Origin: Zizania palustris
Taxonomy: Eukaryota > Streptophyta > Magnoliopsida > Poales > Poaceae
Reading direction: 5' to 3'
NCBI GenBank assembly: GCA_019279435.1
Contig: JAAALK010000289.1
Span: forward strand, 11,228,342-11,292,341
Length of the DNA stretch: 64,000 nucleotides
Both the position numbers and the translations under genes were made by a program. Numbering within the stretch: the first letter of the stretch is position 1; each line of letters begins with the position of its first letter. Below the pieces are notes generated by a model that was not told the origin of the DNA, did no database searches, and saw nothing but the letters and a program-made list of their open reading frames with translations. This document shows, piece by piece, positions 1 through 11,193 of the stretch.

Positions 1-1123
1 TTTATAGCCACTATTCACCCATGTGAATTGACTACTTTACCCCTAGGGTTTACACTGGTTTTGTCTCTTCAGAACAGAGGGGTACAAAAGGTAGTCTACT
101 TTATTTGGAGGCTTCCTTTGTCAGCTTTGCAGAGGGGACAGCGACAGTTTTTGCAGAGCAGACACTGTCAGCCTTTATAGTCTTGGATCCTTCTGAAGCC
201 CCCCTTCGCACGCGAGGGGTGCGGTAGCTTCGGTGAGAAGCCTTGAGCCCAGCGGCCTTCGCTTCACCGAAGTCAGCCTTCGTTACAGTGACGGTTTTGA
301 GCCGAAGCCGTCAAAGCCCTTGGGCCTTTGCACCAACACCTTCGGAGTGGACCACCACGGCTTCGCAGCTTCTCCCAGCTCGAACTCCGTCAGTCCGTGT
401 ACCGAAGCCATGCATGGCCGAAGTACCTCAAGTCATCCTCACTCCGGAGCCAGCCTCGCTCCGGAGCCTGCTTCACTCTGAAGCCCCACCTTCGGTGTAC
501 CACCCTTTGAAGTCCCTCCTTCATCCAAGGCCTCCGCATGAAGCATTCCATGAGCACTTCGTCGCAGTGTCTCTTCCCGAGCACACTCCTTGACGAGCCT
601 CACCCGGACCATGCCTTCGATGCACCTCGACTTCTGAGACCTTCGTCGGGTAAACCATCGAGTGTCTCCCTCTGGAGCACACTTCGAACACCTTGCCTAT
701 GTTGAGGGCTTGATCCACCAAACTCCGAAGTCACTCCATTCGGAGTACCCTTTGAAGTGCCTCGCCTCCGAGGACTTCGTCTCGGAGTACTTTCACCCGG
801 AGTCCCACTCCGCACTTACTGCCTTCTCCTGGCGCACCTCGACCCGAGGTCCTACCTCGACCCCTTCGCAGCTTCCGTGACGGAGCTCCCTGCTCCCCTG
901 GCATCAAGACTCCCGCTTGACCCAGGTTCACTTGCTACGAACCGTCTGTCGCCTCTGAAGTCCCCTGCGCACCACAGACAAGCAGACAAGTGTATCCAGT
1001 ACCCCGGAGACCTCTCCGGGTTAGCAACCTTCGGCACACACTCTGGTGTACCGCCCAAAGTATCGAGACCTTCGGTACAGCCAATCATCGTGTACTGTTG
1101 GACCCCTCCGACAGGCACACTCC
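1..1123 (-). mobile_element. Truncated Copia LTR (family of Copia B/D)
   Basis: This is the reverse complement of roughly 42151-43271, the first part of the 3' LTR of Copia B, with many substitutions. The window opens inside the LTR TATA box (reverse complement GGCTATAAA at 1-9). The segment is crowded with CTTCGG/CCGAAG hexamers like its partner copies. It ends at 1123 where tat-type gag begins, so the 5' terminal ~143 bp of the LTR are missing. ORFs predicted here on either strand are by-products of the GC-rich repeat composition and are not genes. The homology is clear; the exact breakpoint is uncertain by a few bases because both sides share TGA. Confidence 0.85.
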
Positions 1124-2882
1124 TCAATCGTCCTTCTTCTATGGCCAATTGTATCTGTCGTCGAAAAACATTGCAGTCATTAGTATTATGTGAATGTGAA
1201 TCATGCCACTTACAGTATGGATGCTTCTTTAACTCATCGGCAGGTGGAATGACTTGACCCTTAGGTAACTTGAGAAGCTGACTTTTTAAGAGAAAATCAA
1301 ATATTTTATCACATTTAGTTATATCAAATGAGTACTTGACCTCACTAAGTCGATTATTTGTGGGGGATGGTCGTAACTCAGAGCAGGTGACAGGTTTATT
1401 CTTAGCGTTCCACACCCATTCGGCTGCGTACATATCGGTTGAATCCTCCTCTTCTGACTCTTCCTCGTCAGAACATTCCATGATGTGGATTTCGGCCCTG
1501 GGCTTGCTAAACGTCTTAATAAACTTCTTATCTTTGGCTCGGCCTTCCTGGACCAGAGCCTGCTATAAAACTTGGCTAACTTCTAAAAAGTTCTGGTTAT
1601 CTAACCTTTCTTTAATTTCGGAACGCAACCCGTTAAAAGCTAGTTCCGCCAAGTCCCTTTCCGAAATGTTAAGGCTAAAACACCGGTTTCTAGTATCCCT
1701 AAAACGCTTGATGTACACAGAGGCGCTCTCGTTAGATTTTTGCTTAACCGATGTCAAATGTGAAAGCCTAAGTTCTGTCTCACCCGTGTAGAAGTAATCA
1801 TGGAATTTCTGTTCTAAATCATCCCACGTCTGAATGGAATTCGGCAGGAGCACCGAAAACCAAGTGAAGGCGGTGCCGGATAGCGAGAGAGAAAATAGTC
1901 TAACTTTTAGAGCATCTATCCCGCTAACTTCTCCACATTGTGCCAAAAATTGACTAACGTGCTCTAGTGTAGTTTTGCTACCCTCGCCATCGAACTTGGT
2001 GAATTCAGGGATTCTATAGCCGTGGGGGTAGGGTACTGTATCAAGATGGTCGGGGTATGGCTTACGGTAAACCCTAACCTATCCCTTGGGCACGAAGCCG
2101 GCACACTCTCTAAATAGTGCGCGGATCCGCTCCTCTATGTCATCTTGGCATGTTTCTTGTGTGCGTCTCTCATGCAGGGGTGCAACACGCGGTGGGATGT
2201 CGGCGTGTCGGCCATGGGTCTCTTCTCTGTGCGCTATCTGTATGATGTGTTCGTGTCTGGGCGCCTGCGCATGTGGTGCGGGCAGCGCGGGTACCGGCGC
2301 AGGTGGTGGTGCATGGTACGTAGTGTTATTTTGACCGTAGGTGTAATGATTGGTCTCGGCCATAAGTGTTGAGGCCGGAGAAATGATTGTGCCAGTGCTG
2401 TCGTTAGTCCTACCGTATACATGGTTTACCGGAGGTGCACTAGCAATAGGAACCGGGGGTACGGCTTCAGTAAAGCCGAACCTCCTGAGACTCACCTCTA
2501 CTTGGGAGCTGACTGCCGAATCTAAATGGTTGGCTAGCGAAGCGCTAAAGGCTTGATCTACTGATGCGGCTATTTTTTGCTCAATCTCTAAAGAAGATAA
2601 ACGAGGCGATACAGGTGTTACCTGGACCTGAACGAGGTCGGGGGTGATGATGTCACGCTTGATGAAGCCCGCGCATGTCTTGACGTAGCCCCCAAGCATC
2701 ATGTCTTGGAGTGCCTTTAACATTGCCTCGATCTTTGCTTGGTCTTCTGTGGGGATATCTTCAAGTGTAGGTGTCAGGATGTTGCGGTTGTCGATATCTG
2801 CACCTCCTATTGTGTCCATCGGCGGTGTAGACATAGTAGTCGACGTAGATGTACCGGCGGCCGATGTAGATGTACTTTTCAT
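1124..2882 (-). pseudogene. gag: Tat-lineage Ty3/gypsy gag (broken)
   Basis: This is the capsid/nucleocapsid precursor of a tat-type gypsy element, read leftwards from the ATG at 2882. One frame runs through the whole segment. The N-terminal third is Ser/Thr-rich and is followed by a Pro/Ala/His-rich stretch. The retrotransposon gag core holds the motifs YPHGYRIPEF, FTWFSVLLP and FHDYFYTGE, then ISERDLAELAFNGL. Next come an acidic stretch (DEEESEEED) and a degenerate zinc-like motif, CKWHDSHSHNTNDC. In-frame stops lie at 2079-2081 (TAG where the copy at 61.4 kb has TGG) and about 1560. Protease and pol are absent because the Copia LTR at 1-1123 cuts it off. The same gag occurs at 60566-62345 in the opposite orientation. 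Confidence 0.8.
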
Positions 2883-2897
2883 GTTGGTGTAGCCTTC

Positions 2898-2917
2898 CCC
2901 AGCGGAGTCGCCAAAAA
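2898..2917 (-). other. Primer-binding site of tat-type gypsy
   Basis: The reverse complement reads TTTTTGGCGACTCCGCTGGG, 3 nt inside the LTR end at 2921. The same site sits next to the LTR at 60531. Such PBSs in Tat/Ogre-type elements have been assigned to a tRNA-Arg primer; that assignment is recalled, not tested here. Confidence 0.7.
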
Positions 2918-2920
2918 GTG

Positions 2921-3905
2921 TGTTGACACGGGAACGTGCCCCCGCACTTGGGTCAGTTTGACGATCCAAAAGTGTGCGGATACTTAGGGGCAAGCCTAAG
3001 CGTGACGCAGCATCGACGTCGCGTTTCGACTACCCTTAGTCGTGATAAGGGGGTGGAGTCGCCAGGCAATCAGATCACACAAAATAACCCAATTAGCCAA
3101 AAGAGATATATTAAACAGAATAAAATCAGCAAACTGGTCGGAGCCCGTCTGTTTCGAAGTCTAATGCGAAGGGGTCACCGAAGTGTACCTTCGGCGTCTG
3201 GTGCGGAGTATCCTACCGAAGGGTGCTTCGGCGTTCGGACTGATCCGGCCGAAGATGAACTCTGAACGAATCTGGACATGACGGTCACCTCCGAACGGTG
3301 GGGTCGACGTGAGGTCTCTGATACAGCAAACTACGGAATAATTATGCAAGGACTACGCGCAAGTGTAACTTCGTTCAGTGTGGAGTATGGTCGTGGCAAA
3401 GCCCGTTGCGACGAAGTGTGCTGGCGAAGCCTATTGCCGGAGCCTGCAGTCCCGCCAAAGGGCTTCCTAGTGACCTCCGAAATCGATCTCTTAGCTCCGG
3501 ACACCTCCGACGAAGTAGCTCTGAACGTGGAAACCTGCAACAAAGAGAATTCGAAGTACCAATTCGGCGTGAGGACCGAATTCTTCTAAGTGTTGTACTA
3601 GTAGCGAAGGTAGCAATCTGTTACGCAGATTAGCGGATACTTCACAGGTGAAGTAACAAGGCGATAGCAATCTATTACGTAGATTAACGGATACTTCACA
3701 AGCAAAGTAACAAGGATTATCACTGTTCCGTAGTGGCCGGCGGAGGGCTTCCACGCAAACCCACGAAGAGGTACAGGAAAATAAAGGTAAAGTAAATACG
3801 ATCAAAGCTAGGGCTTTGGTTTGGTTTGTGTTGGGGGGGCCTCTACGCTGGCCTCGCCTCTCTACTTATAGGGGGTTAATTTTCGATCTAATCTACTATT
3901 AAGCC
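2921..3905 (-). repeat. 5' LTR of tat-type gypsy (partly truncated)
   Basis: The LTR end is TGTTGACACG at 2921 (TGTCAACA on the element strand), matching the end of the LTR at 60527. It contains CCGAAG-rich blocks, two near-repeats around 3610-3720 (TAGCAATCTRTTACG...), and a promoter-like CCCTATAAGTAG on the minus strand near 3863-3875. The outer end fades out near 3905 where a plus-strand pol fragment begins. The LTR copy at 59326-60527 is 1.2 kb, so about 200 bp of the outer end is missing here. Confidence 0.75.
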
Positions 3906-3911
3906 GGCCGG

Positions 3912-5312
3912 ATGGAGATAAAAACTGAGCTAGAAGTCATACCAGCAGACACTTCAGCCCAGGTAGCATTGGCCAATGTATCCATCGATGCCATCCACAA
4001 CAAAGTAGAGTGTCTATTAGGTAGGGACCTTTCAGATTACAACTTCATTAGCGTGTCCAGAGGACGATTCATACTCGTGTCTGTGAAGCCAGCCGGTGTA
4101 GCACAGCTATTTCTAAATTAGTAGTCATGTCTAGCAAAAGTAATCTTGAGTGGCTGAAGTCTCGCGTAGATCAATATCGCTCTTCTAAAGACGGTATTGC
4201 TGAAGCCATTGAAGACTTTAGCGAAGTAGAGAAATTAGGATAAGGTTTTGCATCGGTCGATCCTTTAGAAGAAGTCGACATAGGCAATGATGGCATCCCA
4301 AGGCCAACCTTTGTAAACCAAAATTTACAGGCTGACAAGAAGGCCGAAATAATAAAGTTGCTTCGGTCGTACGTTGATTGTTTCGCATGGGAGTATAGCG
4401 AGATGCCCGGATTAAGCCGTGGGATTGTGGAGCATTGACTACCTATTAAGCCTGAGTTTAGGCCTTATAAACAGCCCCCTCATCGCTTTAATTCGGTCAT
4501 CTATGATCGAGTTAAAGAGGAGATAGAACAATTACTCAAGGCTGAGTTTATTAGGCCATGCAGGTATGCTGAATGGGTCGCTAACATTGTGCCTGTAGAG
4601 AAGAAAGAGAGGGGCAAAATACGAGTTTGTATTGATTTCAGGGATCTGAACAAGGCCACTCCAAAAGATGAGTATCACATGCTAATACCGACATGTTGAT
4701 CAACGATGCTTCAGGACACAAGGTACTAAGTTTTCTTGATGGCAACGCTGATTACAATCAAATTTTTATGGCCACAGAGGACGTCTACAAGACAACCTTT
4801 CGATGCCCTGGTTTTGTCGGCTTATTTGAGTGGGTCGTTATGACTTTTGGTTTAAAGAATACTGGCGCTACATATCAACGTGCTATAAACTTGATCTTTC
4901 ATGACTTGATAGGAGTTATGTTAGAAGTCTATATAGATGATGTTGTAGTCAAATCAGACGCTATGGGAAACCAATTAGCCGATTTGAAAGTTGCTTTTGC
5001 TAGGATGCGGCAAGATGGTTTAAAAATGAACCTGCTCAAATGTGCTTTTGGTGTGTCGGCAGGCAAGTTCTTAGGATTCATGATTCATGAAAGAGGTATT
5101 GAAATTGATTCTAAGAGGCTTGAAAAGATTAGAAATTTTGCAACGCCGACATGCAAGAGAGATGTGCAAAAGTTGCTAGGCAAGATGAATTATTTGTGTC
5201 GCTTTATATCTAACTTGTCTAGCAAAATCGATGCTTTTGTCTCTATACTCTGGCTAAAGAACGAAGCCGATTTCACTTCGGGGGCAAGTCAGCAAAGCGC
5301 CTTTGAGAAGAT
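3912..5312 (+). pseudogene. pol: Tat-lineage gypsy pol fragment (RT to start of RNase H)
   Basis: This holds the protease-RT linker (IPADTSAQVALANVSID) and then the RT. RT motifs in order are FRPYKQPPHRF, FRDLNKATPKDEY (about 4641), FLDGNADYNQI (motif A with Asp), FGLKNTGATYQRA, YIDDVVVKSD (catalytic YIDD, about 4930), FLGFMIHERGIEID, and the thumb LLGKMNYLCRF. It stops at the start of RNase H, where a Copia LTR begins at 5313. It is broken by stops near 4119-4121, 4239 and 4437, and by a 1-base loss near 4690 just before motif A. The sequence differs from the pol at 11.2-12.7 kb, so they are separate elements. No LTR is attached. Confidence 0.85.
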
Positions 5313-6960
5313 TGTGGGATCGGAATGGCGACTAGAGGGGGGTGAATAGGCGCCTCGACCAATTCTCATGAATATGATGGCCTGTTCAAAACACCCCAAC
5401 GCTCCTCTAACATTACAGAATCAGATTTATGACTCACTGTACAAAACCATAATAGAATTCAACCTTAATCATGATTTTTGTCTAAATCGGAGATTGAACG
5501 GTCGATCTGTATTGTCGGTATTTGAAACTCCAAAATATAGCTGCTATTTCGGCAAATGAACAGTCGACAGGAAGGTGTTGATTATTGAAACTCCGATAGA
5601 TTTTAGAGAATCAGAAAAACACTCACACACAAGTTCAAATTAGATTTCCCATTTGACTATTTTGATAAAAAACAAGCTTCAGTATCAAAAGACAACTACT
5701 GTAGCACAACTGAAAATAAATGTAGACAAACTTTAATCAATTGTCCAGAAGGTGACTTGAATCTAATCCTAGCAGTAATGCATTGATTAGTTAACCAGAG
5801 ATATCAAAGACTGAGTGCACTGACAATTTGGTCAAACAGAGAAAAAGAACAATGTAAAGTTGAATGCAGCAGGAATACAATTTGTAGAATCAAGTAACAA
5901 GGACTGAACAGAAACTGTCTTAGCAATTTTATAGCACTTAGTTCAGCATAAGTAACATAAGATCAGACACATGTTTTATAGCTCTTCGAACAAACTCAAA
6001 ACTTGGCAAGAGATCAAGAAACACAGTAACTTCAGAATAGTTAATATGAACTGATTGATTTCGTAACACACATTCAAAATATGTACGGACAGAGCAGTAT
6101 ATTTCAGTTGATAATAGTGATTTAGATTAATTCAAACAGATCTCTGATGAAAAATACTAATTATGAACCATGCTTGATGTTGAATAGTACTAGCAGTTTC
6201 AAATCAGACTATCAAATACAATTTAACTAGATTCAAATAGTTCCAATTGAAAATGCAACTTCTAAAATTCACAATATGATGAACAGTATTCCAGTTTGAA
6301 TTTAGACAACAGAATGTAGCAACATTATTGAATTCAACTCAGAGATTTAGATAATGCAATGTGGTAAATCTGTACTTCAACAGATTCAAAAATTTTGATA
6401 ACAAGTGAGTGATCAATGAATCAGATCAAATTCAAGCAAAAGTTCACTTTGAAGTTTAAATTGCTATCAACTTCAAACAGTAGAAAACCAATTTGCAATT
6501 CAGTTCTGTTCAGTGAGATTTTTGAAAATCAAAATAGCAAACTTAAATGAAACTATGTGAAGAACTGTAGCTTATCAACACATCACAGATTTCAGTAAAT
6601 TTTGATACACACAAAATTACTTTCAGCAACTCAATTCAGAAAAGGGCTCAATAACTCTGAATGTACTTCTTCAGATATGATAGAATTCATATCAACCTTC
6701 CAATAGATTTTTCAGTCAAAAACTAAAGGCTCTTCTTAATGAAGACAAAATGAACTAGATCAATTTTGAAACCACTGTTGACTATCTGAAATCCAATTTT
6801 CAGAAATTACCTCAACTCAGAATCTCAGATTACTACAAAATGAACTCAGGGAACACTGATTTTGACAATTTCAGCAAGCCACTCAAAATTTCATCCGAAT
6901 AGAGTTTTTTTTTTGATTTTGTGGATCTGAATTTTGTCAAAACGTTCCCCCAAAAGTTGC
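5313..6960 (-). repeat. Left Copia LTR-like, AT-rich sequence
   Basis: Only the first ~90 bp align clearly with the LTR at 10038. The rest is AT-rich sequence of similar composition with many CAGATT/AATTCA words and no ORF of note. The outer end expected for this family (reverse complement of TGAGAAACC) is not found, so this copy is truncated near 6960. No gene is seen in these 1.6 kb. Confidence 0.55.
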
Positions 6961-7823
6961 AGCCACACTTAGTATGCATGAGTCCGCTTTTCGCTCTCAT
7001 CCTAATTTTGAGGCTCCTTACAGTTATATGAGTGGCTATGCTCATCGTGGTGTATATCGTACCTTGTATGATGATAGACCACATAGGCATTTTGGTCCTA
7101 ATTATTCTAGGACACCTCAGTGAGTTGCTAGGAGATCACATGCGTAGTATGATTCTTATCACACACAGTCTCCTGCTTTATCTACTTCTCGGGTTGTTCA
7201 GCGCTGGATACCTAAGCATCTTATCTCTAAACCCAACGCTGAGTACTCAAGATTTTACTTCTCTACTTAGGAGAGTATTTTTGATCCTTGTGGTGTACAC
7301 CATTCCTCATATGGTGATAGATCACGTGTAAGAGGCTTTGTTGCTCGACAGGTTGGGAGACCTCGTCGTTTTCCAAGATCACGCTTTATTGCTAGAACTC
7401 GCACTTTTTATCATTGTTTATCTCTTGTGCATGGTCAGTTTTCTATTTTTCCTGGATTTTGTGTTTTGCGCTTTTGGATTTTAAAGCAATTTTTATCTCA
7501 CCCTCTCACTGAGCATCCGAGAGATACGAGCATGTTTTGAGGGGGAGTTGTGTAGCATTGCATGAGCTTCTGTCATATGATTGACTGCTTTTACAAGTAC
7601 ATGCTTTGTTATGCCTTTGAACTATTATCTTTAATACTGTTGACTACTTAGCATGTATTCATCTGAGAATTGACATGAGCATGGCTTTTATTTGTGAAAA
7701 TTTGAAAATGGTCACTTCTTAGTCTGGGATCTAGCATGGATTGGTTGAGTGCTTTTGCTAGCTTTTATACACCTGATAGCTAGGTCCTTTTTACTTGGAT
7801 GCTGATACGCAACATGAGTTCAA
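6961..7823 (+). pseudogene. Inverted Copia segment: gag linker fused to post-pol region
   Basis: On the plus strand, 6975-7540 encodes remnants of the linker between the second zinc knuckle and protease (MHESAF, GYAHRGVYR, GRPRRFPRSRF, QRWIPKHL). It matches 26100-26430 of Copia B, with stops. At about 7537 it switches to TTTTGAGGGGGAGTTGTG, a polypurine tract matching 40870-40886 just after pol in Copia B. 7550-7800 then resembles the post-pol untranslated sequence (GGATCTAGCATG...GATAGCTAGG compared with 41070-41120). Protease, integrase, RT and RNase H have been removed in one deletion. Orientation is opposite to the gag and LTRs around it. Confidence 0.7.
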
Positions 7824-7893
7824 CAAAAATGAAAATGAAAATGAAAATGAATGAAAAAATGAAAAATGAATGAAAATGAAAATGGAAATGAAT
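7824..7893. repeat. (GAAAAT)n-type microsatellite at inversion junction
   Basis: Imperfect repeats of ATGAAA and AATGAATGAAA lie exactly between the inverted segment and the minus-strand gag. In the gag frame they would encode alternating His/Phe and Phe/Ile residues, which is not part of the family protein. Confidence 0.85.
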
Positions 7894-9972
7894 GAGTCGC
7901 TTATCCCTGATACGACGAAAGCAAAACCCAATCAAATGACCCACCCAATGACAATAAGAATAGTGATACACTTTCTTGGGTGTGTGGGTATGGGTCTCAG
8001 GCACAAATCTCACAGTTTTCTTGGGTTTTGGCTTAGGAGGTTCATCTAAAGTACGAAGAGCTTTCTTTGTCAGTTGGATAGGATTTTTGGCTTTTTGTTC
8101 GGTGTCTAACAAGGCTCTCTCTTTCTCACGGGTTGTGGGAGGAGTGAACACAGTTTCGCTCAAAGTGTTTGGAGTGGTTCTCTCAAAACCCAACCCGAGA
8201 GCTAACCCTGCCCTGTCAGCACACATTTTGGTTTTAGCCAAAAGCAGGTCCATCCTATCCTTTTCTTCCGTGCATTTTTCTACTACAGGTAAAAGATAGT
8301 CATGCTCACATTTCAATTTCTCTCCTTACTATCTAGAAAAGCTGAGTTGGTCCTTCAGGGCGACGTAGGTCGGACAAGCCGGCTGCACATCCTTCGAACA
8401 CTCAGCACTCTCCAATCTAGCCTTAAGCTCATCGATATGTTTGTCTCTCAGACTAACACTCTCAATCAAAAGGGTGCAGTTTAAGCATTTATCGATGGCA
8501 TCAGGTCTAGACTCCACCACCATTAGTTGCTTCTGAACATTTTCAAATTTTTCAATGTTTTTAGCATGGATCAGATGCAACTGAGCAAGTTCATCCATAA
8601 AAATGAGACATGACTCACAATCAGCAGTTTCAGATTTAGATTTCAATAAAGCAAGTTCAATAGACAGTGATTCAATTTTAAGCTTTTGTTCTTTACGTTC
8701 CTTAGCATCAAGTTTAAGTAATCTATACTAAGAATAAACAGCATCATGCAATTCATCATTCTGAACAAGAAGCTGATCATGGGATAGATGTACCTCAGAA
8801 GTGTCAAGCTCGTCGCTGTTGTAGTCATCGTCGACCGTGAAGCAAAGGTCGGTGATGTCCACTGTCTTCTTCTCCTTCTTCTCCTTCTTCTCTTTCTTGG
8901 GAGGCTCCTCTTCCTCCGAGCTTGGCTCTTCGCTTGACGTGCTATCGATATCGCTGAGGGCGGCCATAAAAGCTCTGGCTACTCTCTTAGCCATTTTTCC
9001 TCGCTTTCCCCTGAAATAGGGTTTCTTGTTCCATTTTTGGTGCTTGTGCTCATTTTCATTTTTAAATTTCAGTTTAGGGCAATTAGCTTTTATGTGAGAC
9101 GTATCTCCACATTCAAAACACCCCTGTGACCCTCCTCTCCTTTGGTCTCGTCTATCATTGTAAAAGTGAGTGAACTTTCTGACGATGAGAGCTAGCTCCT
9201 CATCATCTAGAACATCAACTTGTTCTTTTGTGACAGAGACAAGGGAGGACAAGTCAAAAGCTCTAGAGAAAACACAAGCTCCAGAAACACCTGATGATTT
9301 ACCTCTAGATGAGGCGCCACTGCCGGAACCGGAAACTAGTGCCATGGATTGTGGCAAAGAGCTCCCAATCCCAGAACGAGATGCCTTGGTGATCTCGGTG
9401 GACTTAAGCTTACTAAAAAGTTCATTGCACGTCAAAGTATCAAAGCTAGTAGATTCTTCAATGCTAGAGATCTTAACTTCCCATATGCTACGATCCAAAG
9501 CATAGAGAACTTTGATCGCACGGTCATGATCTGAGTAAGCTAAGGTCCCAGTGGCGCACAAATTACTGATAATTCCATCAAAATGTGCAAACATAGCATC
9601 TACCGATTCGCCAGGGCCTTGCACGAACAGTTGATATTCTTGATTATACGTGCTTTGCCTCCTGCCCTTAATCTGGGTAGTGCCCTCATGAAAAGTACTC
9701 AAGGTCGACCAAATCTCTCGAGCAGTACGAAGGTGTTGAACCCTGTCAAACTCATTGCGACTCAGACTGATAAAAAGAATGTTTCTAGCCTTGCTATTAC
9801 ATTCATATTGAGCCTTCTCAGTCTCTGAGGTACGAGTTTCAGGGATCGTGTACTGGGATGCAACAATGTCCCATATCGCACTTCCTTGGCTAAGCAAATA
9901 AGCCTCCATGCACACCTTCCAATAGGCATAGTCTCGACCATCAAACATCGGAATCTTTGTGTTCCTACCCAT
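7894..9972 (-). pseudogene. gag: Sirevirus-like Copia gag (two in-frame stops)
   Basis: The ATG at 9972 gives MGRNTKIPMFDG, the usual start of this gag family. Next come the gag core (YWKVCMEAYLL, NILFISLSRNEFDRVQ, ALDRSIWEVKISSIEE), a CCHC knuckle CFECGDTSHIKANCPK near 9115-9070, a Lys/Glu-rich acidic region, and a long coiled-coil-like part with repeated CxxC pairs. A second knuckle with GHLIGFCFRR lies near 7930. One frame runs from 9972 to 7900, broken only by stops at 8728-8730 and 8329-8331. The frame runs into the microsatellite. No pol follows. Confidence 0.85.
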
Positions 9973-10023
9973 GTCGCTAAAACAAGGATCACAACCGGTA
10001 AAGGTCAACTCGTGATCAAACCA

Positions 10024-10035
10024 GCTCTGATACCA
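10024..10035 (-). other. Primer-binding site (initiator Met tRNA)
   Basis: GCTCTGATACCA, the reverse complement of TGGTATCAGAGC, lies 2 nt inside the LTR end at 10038. This is the standard plant Copia PBS for initiator methionine tRNA. Confidence 0.9.
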
Positions 10036-10037
10036 AG

Positions 10038-11193
10038 TGTGGGATCAGAATGGTGACTAGAGGGGGGTGAATAGGCGCCTCGACACTTTCTTTCGAAGTG
10101 ATGGCCTAACCAAGACACCCAACGCTCCTCTAAAAACATATTAAAGTTTTAATTCAATACAGTACAAAGATTGATCTTCTCAAGATGGCAAAACAAAAAC
10201 AGTTTAAATTCAAACTTCTCAGACCATCACTCTCAGTACATTCTCATTAGAGACCCAATCGAGTGAAACAATTTGAAACAGAACAATTTTACTCAATTAC
10301 AAATCAGAAACAAGCACTTATGAAACTTTTCGGATGATGAATAGTAAATGAAATTTCAGCAAATTGTGTTTGACAATATTTTTTTCAGATTGCAAGAGTT
10401 CTTATCAATTTCAATTCAGTTCAGTACAAACACCTTCTGAAAATGTTTATATCCACCTACTCCACATGTTCTAGAAGACCAATTTGCAATCAGCCCCCTA
10501 GAAATATCCTAATTACAAATCTGAAAACTAAAAATTGAAAATACCCTATTACTAAAAGGAAAAATCACACTTGAAACCTTTTTAGTATATTTTCAGAATA
10601 TACATTCCAAAAATACACTAAGAAGTACACACTATGAAACTAAAATTTTAAACTAACAATTTGACACTATTTTATTGAAAAAGTAAAAACATTAAATGTT
10701 TCGACGGTTTTTAGCAAAAACCGACAAAGCCTTTTCAGCTCCTCGACTCGTGACACCGCTTCGCGACTCCGAGTGCCAGCAAGCCACTTCTGCTCTCGAT
10801 CCCCTCGAGCCGCGCAAATGCTTGTCTTGTCCTTCCTCTCACAAACACGGTCGACACGCCGTCGCAGTCAGCCGTCCGTCCGAGTCTTGCTCCATCTCTT
10901 CGTGCACTCTTGAGATCTTCTCCAACTTCACCCGGCCTCCCTGATCCTCAGAATCAAGCTCCCCGCTCGACCCTCAATCACCCATCGTCGACAGACGGTC
11001 AGCATCTCCACCCTGCACAAACAAGATAAGCCAAAACAAGAATGAAACGCACTGCCAAAACCCTCGGCAGCCACACCTTCACTCCACATCGAAACCCTCG
11101 ATGCACTCCACATACTCTCGACCACTCTCTCGCTCAGACGCTCATCATTGTCAATAACTCATCATCCAGACCGAAACCACCCTTGGTTTCTCA
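10038..11193 (-). repeat. 5' LTR of Copia A
   Basis: On the element strand the LTR starts TGAGAAACCAAGGG (reverse complement at 11180-11193) and ends at TGTGGGATC (10038-10046). Length is 1156 bp. It carries the GACTAGAGGGGGGTGAATAG block common to all Copia LTRs in this window. The inner half is AT-rich and the outer half is GC-rich. It interrupts the gypsy pol at 11194 exactly at the TGAG terminus. Confidence 0.85.

Larger units (their letters stand above)
5313..11193 (-). mobile_element. Rearranged non-autonomous Copia element ('Copia A')
   Basis: On the minus strand this reads LTR (11193-10038), PBS, gag (9972 to about 7894), an inverted segment (6961-7823), then LTR-like sequence (6960-5313). 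Both LTR ends begin TGTGGGATC and share the block gactagaggggggtgaatag. The inverted segment holds the part of gag that follows the break, joined directly to post-pol sequence, so pol is missing. Flanking pentamers are AAGAT on the left and AAGAA on the right, at best a degenerate target duplication. The flanks are different gypsy fragments in opposite orientation, so it is not a simple insertion. Treating it as one element is my inference. Confidence 0.6.

Noticed and set aside
3491..3805. 104-codon minus-strand ORF in the gypsy LTR
   Set aside because: LTR sequence with repeated short blocks; the corresponding LTR at 59326-60527 does not keep the frame.
5313..6960. Host gene or intron in the long AT-rich stretch
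   Set aside because: No exon-like coding, splice pattern or RNA gene signal; the left end matches a Copia LTR.
10024..10035. tRNA-like sequence GCTCTGATACCA
   Set aside because: Only the 3' end of a tRNA is matched, as expected for a primer-binding site. No cloverleaf is present at any of the PBS sites.
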